Positions 5,768 through 9,008 of a DNA stretch of 9,008 bases are shown in pieces; the stretch's first letter is position 1, and every line of letters starts with the position of its first letter. Below the pieces are notes generated by a model. It was not told the DNA's origin. It searched no databases and was given only the letters and a program-made list of their open reading frames with translations. Both the position numbers and the translations under genes were made by a program. This DNA is from Syntrophaceae bacterium UBA1163 (lineage in GTDB: Bacteria; Desulfobacterota; BSN033; UBA1163): NCBI GenBank assembly GCA_002311635.1, contig DBZJ01000175.1, positions 1-9,008 on the forward strand. Direction: 5' to 3'.

Positions 5768-7939
5768 ATGAAGAAAACTCTTTCCCCTGACGCAAGAAGA
5801 CGACGCAACGAGCTGATCATCATTGGGATCATCTCCATCCTTATCCTCATCTTTACAACCCTCGAGATGAAGTTTCCCCAAATCGGAGGGAAAATTCCTG
5901 TTGCCAACAATATCATTATCTTCAGCCTCATCAATATTAATATCATCCTGATCCTTCTGCTGATCTTTCTGGTGATCCGGAATCTTGTTAAACTGATCTT
6001 TGAGCGGAAACGGAAGGTTCTGGGAGCCAGGCTCAGAACCAAATTGGTGGTGGCTTTTGTCAGCCTTTCTCTCGTTCCAACCATCCTTCTCTTCTTCGTA
6101 GCCGTGGGCTTCATCACCAATAGCGTGGAACATTGGTTCAGCGCCCAGGTGGAGCAATCCCTGCAAGGTTCCTTAGAGGTGGCTCAGACCTATTATCGAG
6201 ATTTTGCCAACGATGCGGTCGCCGCTGCTCAACAGGTCAGTAAGTCCCTCTCGGAGCAGGGCATTCACAAGGGATCAAGGGAAGTAGGGTTTTTGAGGGA
6301 ACAACTCGAAGCCAAACGAAAAGAATATTATCTCAGCACCCTAGGGATATTCTTGGCGGATGAAGGGAATATGATTAGCGTGGAAGATCCCACGCTCAAA
6401 TCTCTTTCCCTCCGAGTTCCGAAGGATTCGCTGGCGGCAGGGCTATCAGGGAAAGAGGTTTCCAAAATTTTGTCTGTGGGAGAAGGGGAGATGATTACCG
6501 GGATCGCCCCTATTTTCAATGCTTCGGGAGAAGGAGAGGTCGTGGGCATCGTTGTGGCATCGCATTTTATTCCGAAAAGTCTGACGGTGAAGATGCATGA
6601 GATCTCACAGGCTTATGTGGAATATAAGCAATTAAAGATCTTGAAAAAGCCGATCAAATTTAGCTACATGATGGCCCTGCTCATGGTCACCCTTCTGATC
6701 GTTTTCTCAGCGACCTGGTTTGGTTTCCATCTGGCCAAGGATATCACGGTCCCCATCAAAGACCTGGCAGAGGCCACCTCTCGAATCGCTTCAGGAGATC
6801 TCAATTTTCGAATTCAGATGAAGGCGGCCGATGAAATTGGCATGCTTGTCCAGTCCTTCAATCAGATGACCGGGGACCTCCAGGTGAGCCGTTCGGAGCT
6901 GGAGCAGCGGAAGAAATATATGGAGATCGTCCTGAAAAACGTGGCCGCCGGAGTGATCTCCATTGACGAAAAGGGAAAGGTGAGCACGATCAACACGTCC
7001 GCGGAGCAGATGCTGGAGATCAAGGGAGAAGCCGTCCTGGAGAAAGATTTCTCCGAGGTCTTGCCGAGGGAGTATGTGGGACAGGTTGAGCGACTGCTCG
7101 ACGAACTCAAATCTTCCCGGAAGGATTCCATCGAGAGACAGGTCATCGTGAACTTGGAGGGGAAATCGCTATCCCTATTGATTAATCTGACGACCTTGAA
7201 GGATGAGGAGGGGAAATCCTTGGGGGTCGTGGCTGTCTTCGACGACCTCACCCAGCTGATCAAGGCCCAGAGGATGGCAGCCTGGAGGGAGGTGGCTCGC
7301 CGGATTGCTCATGAGATCAAGAACCCCCTCACCCCCATTCAACTCTCCGCACAGCGGCTGAGGAAACGGTACTTGGAAAAACTTCAACCCGATGGGGCGG
7401 TTTTTGATGAGTGCACTCGAACGATTGTGAAACAGGTAGAAGAATTGAAAGGGATGGTCAATGAGTTTTCAAACTTTGCCCGGATGCCCGCTTCCCAACC
7501 TACTCCCAATCATCTCAATGAGATCATTGAGGAGACACTCGCTCTCTTCCAGGGATTCCAAAAACAAGTCCGATTTGAATTCAATCCCGATGATCTTCCC
7601 GTCCTCAACGTCGACCGGGATCAGATGAAGCGGGTGATGATCAATTTGATCAAGAATAGCCTTGCCGCCATGGAAAACGGAGGGAGAATCAGAATCCAGA
7701 CGAGTTACAATCCCCAACTGCAGACAGTCCGCCTTGAGGTGAGCGACGATGGTTGCGGGATTCCCGATGAAGACAAGGAAAGATTGTTCGAGCCCTATTT
7801 CTCCACGAAGAAAACCGGTACGGGATTAGGGCTGGCCATTGTCAACGCGATCATCTCCGATCACCGTGGATATATTCGGGTACGGGACAACAAACCCAGA
7901 GGCACGACCTTCCTCATCGAACTCCCCGTCCGTGTGTAA
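5768..7939 (+). CDS. ntrY: NtrY-type membrane sensor histidine kinase
   Basis: A 723-residue inner-membrane sensor kinase that should autophosphorylate and pass phosphate to an NtrX/NtrC-type regulator. Hydrophobic segments lie at about 15-33, 47-75 and 92-118, then a roughly 180-residue probable periplasmic sensor region and a fourth segment at about 299-322. HAMP follows (about 322-375, ITVPIKDLAEATSRIASGDL), then PAS (about 380-495), HisKA with phospho-acceptor His515 in RRIAHEIKNPLTPIQLSAQR, and a complete HATPase domain: N box NLIKN (626-630), G1 box DDGCG (660-664), F box LFEPYFS and G2 box GTGLGL (684-689). No receiver domain is attached. An in-frame stop at 5762-5764 makes the ATG at 5768 the earliest start; the ribosome site is weak (purine-rich GAAGAAAG). 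The NtrY-like H box and multi-pass N-terminus support NtrY. NtrY normally has ntrX next to it; here none follows before smpB, so the partner and signal are unknown. Confidence 0.9.
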   Translation: MKKTLSPDARRRRNELIIIGIISILILIFTTLEMKFPQIGGKIPVANNIIIFSLININIILILLLIFLVIRNLVKLIFERKRKVLGARLRTKLVVAFVSLSLVPTILLFFVAVGFITNSVEHWFSAQVEQSLQGSLEVAQTYYRDFANDAVAAAQQVSKSLSEQGIHKGSREVGFLREQLEAKRKEYYLSTLGIFLADEGNMISVEDPTLKSLSLRVPKDSLAAGLSGKEVSKILSVGEGEMITGIAPIFNASGEGEVVGIVVASHFIPKSLTVKMHEISQAYVEYKQLKILKKPIKFSYMMALLMVTLLIVFSATWFGFHLAKDITVPIKDLAEATSRIASGDLNFRIQMKAADEIGMLVQSFNQMTGDLQVSRSELEQRKKYMEIVLKNVAAGVISIDEKGKVSTINTSAEQMLEIKGEAVLEKDFSEVLPREYVGQVERLLDELKSSRKDSIERQVIVNLEGKSLSLLINLTTLKDEEGKSLGVVAVFDDLTQLIKAQRMAAWREVARRIAHEIKNPLTPIQLSAQRLRKRYLEKLQPDGAVFDECTRTIVKQVEELKGMVNEFSNFARMPASQPTPNHLNEIIEETLALFQGFQKQVRFEFNPDDLPVLNVDRDQMKRVMINLIKNSLAAMENGGRIRIQTSYNPQLQTVRLEVSDDGCGIPDEDKERLFEPYFSTKKTGTGLGLAIVNAIISDHRGYIRVRDNKPRGTTFLIELPVRV

Positions 7940-7950
7940 GAGAACGTAAA

Positions 7951-7967
7951 GCGCATGGGGCATAGCG
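7951..7967 (+). repeat. Left copy of a 17-bp inverted repeat
   Basis: GCGCATGGGGCATAGCG matches the reverse complement of bases 8171-8187 at 15 of 17 positions. The pair encloses 203 bp holding the putative smpB promoter and a palindromic repeat. Confidence 0.55.
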
Positions 7968-8035
7968 TAAGAACTCACCAGCAAATTAACGTCTTTTCTC
8001 TTGCAAGAGGAGAGCGCTTGGAGTAAGGGAATACT

Positions 8036-8064
8036 TTGATTTAAATCTCTTTTTCCGCTAAAAT
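8036..8064 (+). promoter_or_regulatory. Candidate sigma-70 promoter for smpB-ssrA
   Basis: TTGATT (8036-8041, 4/6) and TAAAAT (8059-8064, 5/6) are separated by 17 bp in an AT-rich stretch. The predicted start near 8071 would give a leader of about 128 nt containing the 8108-8153 palindrome. It is the best promoter-like match in the spacer. Confidence 0.55.
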
Positions 8065-8107
8065 AATAATAACCAATACAGACTCATTTAATTTTTTGGC
8101 GAGAGGG

Positions 8108-8153
8108 CCTTCATCCTTCCCTCTTCCCGGCGGGGAGAGGGATAGGGTGAGGG
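8108..8153. repeat. Palindromic C/G-rich intergenic repeat
   Basis: TCCCTCTTCCC (8118-8128) pairs with GGGGAGAGGGA (8132-8142) through 11 bp with one G-U, loop GGC. Weaker complementary flanks (CCTT / GAGG) extend it. It resembles the palindromic repeats often scattered between genes in environmental proteobacteria. It would form a stable hairpin in the smpB leader. No T tract follows, so it is not a standard terminator. Confidence 0.55.
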
Positions 8154-8156
8154 GGT

Positions 8157-8187
8157 CGCTATGCGCTTGGCGCTATGCTCTATGCGC
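8157..8187 (+). repeat. CGCTATGC direct repeats, with right copy of the 17-bp inverted repeat
   Basis: CGCTATGC occurs exactly at 8157-8164 and 8171-8178, and a near copy CTCTATGC begins at 8178. Bases 8171-8187 are the inverted partner of 7951-7967. The block lies directly upstream of smpB and occupies the place of a good ribosome site. Confidence 0.55.
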
Positions 8188-8198
8188 GGTTTTGAGAG

Positions 8199-8660
8199 AT
8201 GGGCGAGAAGTTGATTTGTCAGAATAGAAAGGCATTTCATAACTACTTTATCGAAGAGACGGTCCAGGCCGGGGTCTCCCTGCTCGGGTCCGAGGTCAAA
8301 TCCCTTCGGGAGGGAAAGGTGAACCTGGGGGATAGCTACGGGGATATCAAAAAGGGCGAGGTCTTCCTTGTCGATGCTCATATCAGCCCTTATCCCCAGG
8401 CCAACCGATTGAATCACGAGCCGTTGAGGACGAGGAAACTCCTGCTTCACAAAAAAGAGATCAAACGCCTCATCGGCAAGGTGGAGCAGAGGGGGTACAC
8501 GCTGATTCCGCTCAAGCTCTATTTTGTCGCCGGAAGGGTGAAGGTAGATCTTGCCCTCGCAAAGGGAAAGAAGCTCTTTGACAAGAGGGAGACGCTCAAG
8601 AAAAAAACCATGGAACGCGAGATAGAAAGGGGGCGAAAAGGGTTCGACGGGGATCGTTGA
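8199..8660 (+). CDS. smpB: SsrA-binding protein SmpB
   Basis: The tmRNA partner: it binds the tRNA-like domain of tmRNA and stands in for the codon-anticodon interaction in the decoding centre of stalled ribosomes. The 153 residues match the family length (E. coli 160). Family landmarks are NRKAFHNYFIEE near the N-terminus, GVSLLGSEVKSLREGKVNL, DAHISPY, the RTRKLLLHKKEI core, and the basic tail starting GKKLFDKRE (about 122-130). An in-frame TGA at 8193-8195 makes ATG 8199 the earliest start. The only purine-rich sequence, GAGAG, touches the ATG, so initiation looks weak. Residues 144-153 (RGRKGFDGDR) and the stop codon lie inside ssrA, where the tmRNA segment TTCGACGGGGAT is read as FDGD. 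The overlap is visible; any effect on SmpB is inferred. Confidence 0.97.
   Translation: MGEKLICQNRKAFHNYFIEETVQAGVSLLGSEVKSLREGKVNLGDSYGDIKKGEVFLVDAHISPYPQANRLNHEPLRTRKLLLHKKEIKRLIGKVEQRGYTLIPLKLYFVAGRVKVDLALAKGKKLFDKRETLKKKTMEREIERGRKGFDGDR
8578..8606 (+). promoter_or_regulatory. Weak candidate internal promoter for ssrA inside smpB
   Basis: A perfect TTGACA (8578-8583) sits 17 bp before AAAAAA (8601-8606), which matches TATAAT at only three positions. It would start transcription about 16 nt before the tmRNA. The TTGACA also encodes part of the conserved Phe-Asp-Lys of SmpB, so it may be coincidence. Confidence 0.2.
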
Positions 8661-8983
8661 CGTCAGGGCTGCATACCGAGGTCCCATTGGCTCGTAAAAC
8701 AAATGGGGTTAAACATAATCGCAAACAACTACGATTATGCCCTGGCTGCCTAAGGGCGGCTAGCGTCCCTCCCATTCCTTCCTGTGGGGTGGAAAGGGAT
8801 GTCAGAAATACAGGATAGTCCCTCCCTGATGCTTATAGGGTGAGGGGCGAATCTTCATAAGCTAGTCTTTCTGGAATCCTGCCTGTGGGAGTTTGGAAGG
8901 GCGAATTTAAAACATAGGCTATGTATGTAGATGCTTTGTCGGAAGGTTCTCGGACGCGGGTTCGATTCCCGCCGCCTCCACCA
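8629..8983 (+). ncRNA. ssrA: Transfer-messenger RNA (tmRNA, one-piece)
   Basis: Rescues ribosomes stalled on mRNAs lacking a stop codon and tags the nascent chain for proteolysis. The acceptor stem is GGGGGCG (8629-8635) with CGCCTCC (8973-8979); its third pair is the G-U wobble that alanyl-tRNA synthetase recognises. Discriminator A and encoded CCA end at 8983. The T arm is GCGGG-TTCGATT-CCCGC (8956-8972). The conserved TTCGACGGGGAT follows the 5' acceptor strand. Pseudoknot PK1 is visible as CGAG/CTCG (8677-8680 with 8691-8694) interlocked with CCCATT/AATGGG (8683-8688 with 8702-8707). At about 355 nt in one piece, it is similar to E. coli (363). A T5 run follows the CCA, close to the window end. 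Its first 32 nt overlap smpB. Confidence 0.96.
8721..8753 (+). other. tmRNA tag reading frame (ANNYDYALAA)
   Basis: The resume codon GCA at 8721 follows the usual upstream context (AATC before GCA, as AGTC in E. coli). The frame reads GCA AAC AAC TAC GAT TAT GCC CTG GCT GCC TAA. The encoded tag, Ala-Asn-Asn-Tyr-Asp-Tyr-Ala-Leu-Ala-Ala, ends in the ALAA degron used by ClpXP-type proteases (E. coli: AANDENYALAA, counting the charged Ala). Confidence 0.93.
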
Positions 8984-9008
8984 TTTTTAAAATGAACCAC
9001 TCCCTGGG

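Larger units (their letters stand above)
7940..8198. other. Repeat-rich spacer between ntrY and smpB
   Basis: 259 bases without a gene. It contains an inverted pair of 17-mers near its ends, a candidate promoter, an AT-rich stretch (about 8036-8097) and a palindromic repeat, each listed separately. The self-complementary CTCTTGCAAGAG near 7998-8009 has no T tract after it. I see no ntrX remnant and no intrinsic terminator for ntrY. Confidence 0.6.

Noticed and set aside
8088..8702. A 204-codon open frame on the minus strand opposite smpB
   Set aside because: It overlaps smpB, the start of ssrA and a palindromic repeat, and its product shows no family resemblance. It is a shadow of smpB.
1..9008. 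CRISPR array, insertion sequence, prophage or defence system
   Set aside because: No regularly spaced repeats, transposase, integrase or defence-type domain was seen; the genes are core functions.

Overview
The window is a stretch of housekeeping bacterial chromosome, all of it transcribed left to right. It most resembles a deltaproteobacterium or Desulfobacterota-type organism. This rests on the dnaG-rpoD-tRNA(CAU) order, a type A RNase P RNA, an NtrY-like kinase, an ANNYDYALAA tmRNA tag and several palindromic or degenerate-repeat intergenic segments. The assignment is inference from style and gene order; no database was searched.

Layout. 1-1629: 3' part of dnaG (primase), cut by the window edge inside its zinc-binding domain. 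1641-3440: rpoD, the primary sigma factor, with its ribosome site overlapping the dnaG stop codon. 3441-3569: degenerate repeat DNA, then a perfect-consensus sigma-70 promoter. 3570-3645: a CAU-anticodon tRNA with encoded CCA, probably tRNA-Ile2, followed by a strong intrinsic terminator (3713-3749) and two palindromic repeats. 3927-4646: a coiled-coil/C4 zinc-ribbon protein, overlapping by 4 nt rnhA (RNase HI-type, 4643-5089). About 5176-5641: rnpB, the RNase P RNA. 5768-7939: an NtrY-type membrane histidine kinase with no response regulator beside it. 7940-8198: a repeat-rich spacer with a candidate promoter. 8199-8660: smpB, whose 3' end overlaps ssrA (tmRNA, 8629-8983).

Together these genes form an information-processing neighbourhood. 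DnaG makes RNA primers and RNase H can remove them. RpoD drives transcription. RNase P RNA matures the tRNA and probably the tmRNA. SmpB and tmRNA rescue stalled ribosomes. The kinase is the one signalling gene and looks unrelated to the rest.

The most interesting signal is the 32-nt overlap between smpB and ssrA. The last ten SmpB codons are also the acceptor strand and D-loop-like region of tmRNA. If both come from one transcript, trimming the tmRNA 5' end removes the smpB stop codon. The resulting non-stop smpB message is exactly the substrate that SmpB-tmRNA acts on, which would make a self-limiting circuit. No mobile element, CRISPR array or defence system was seen.
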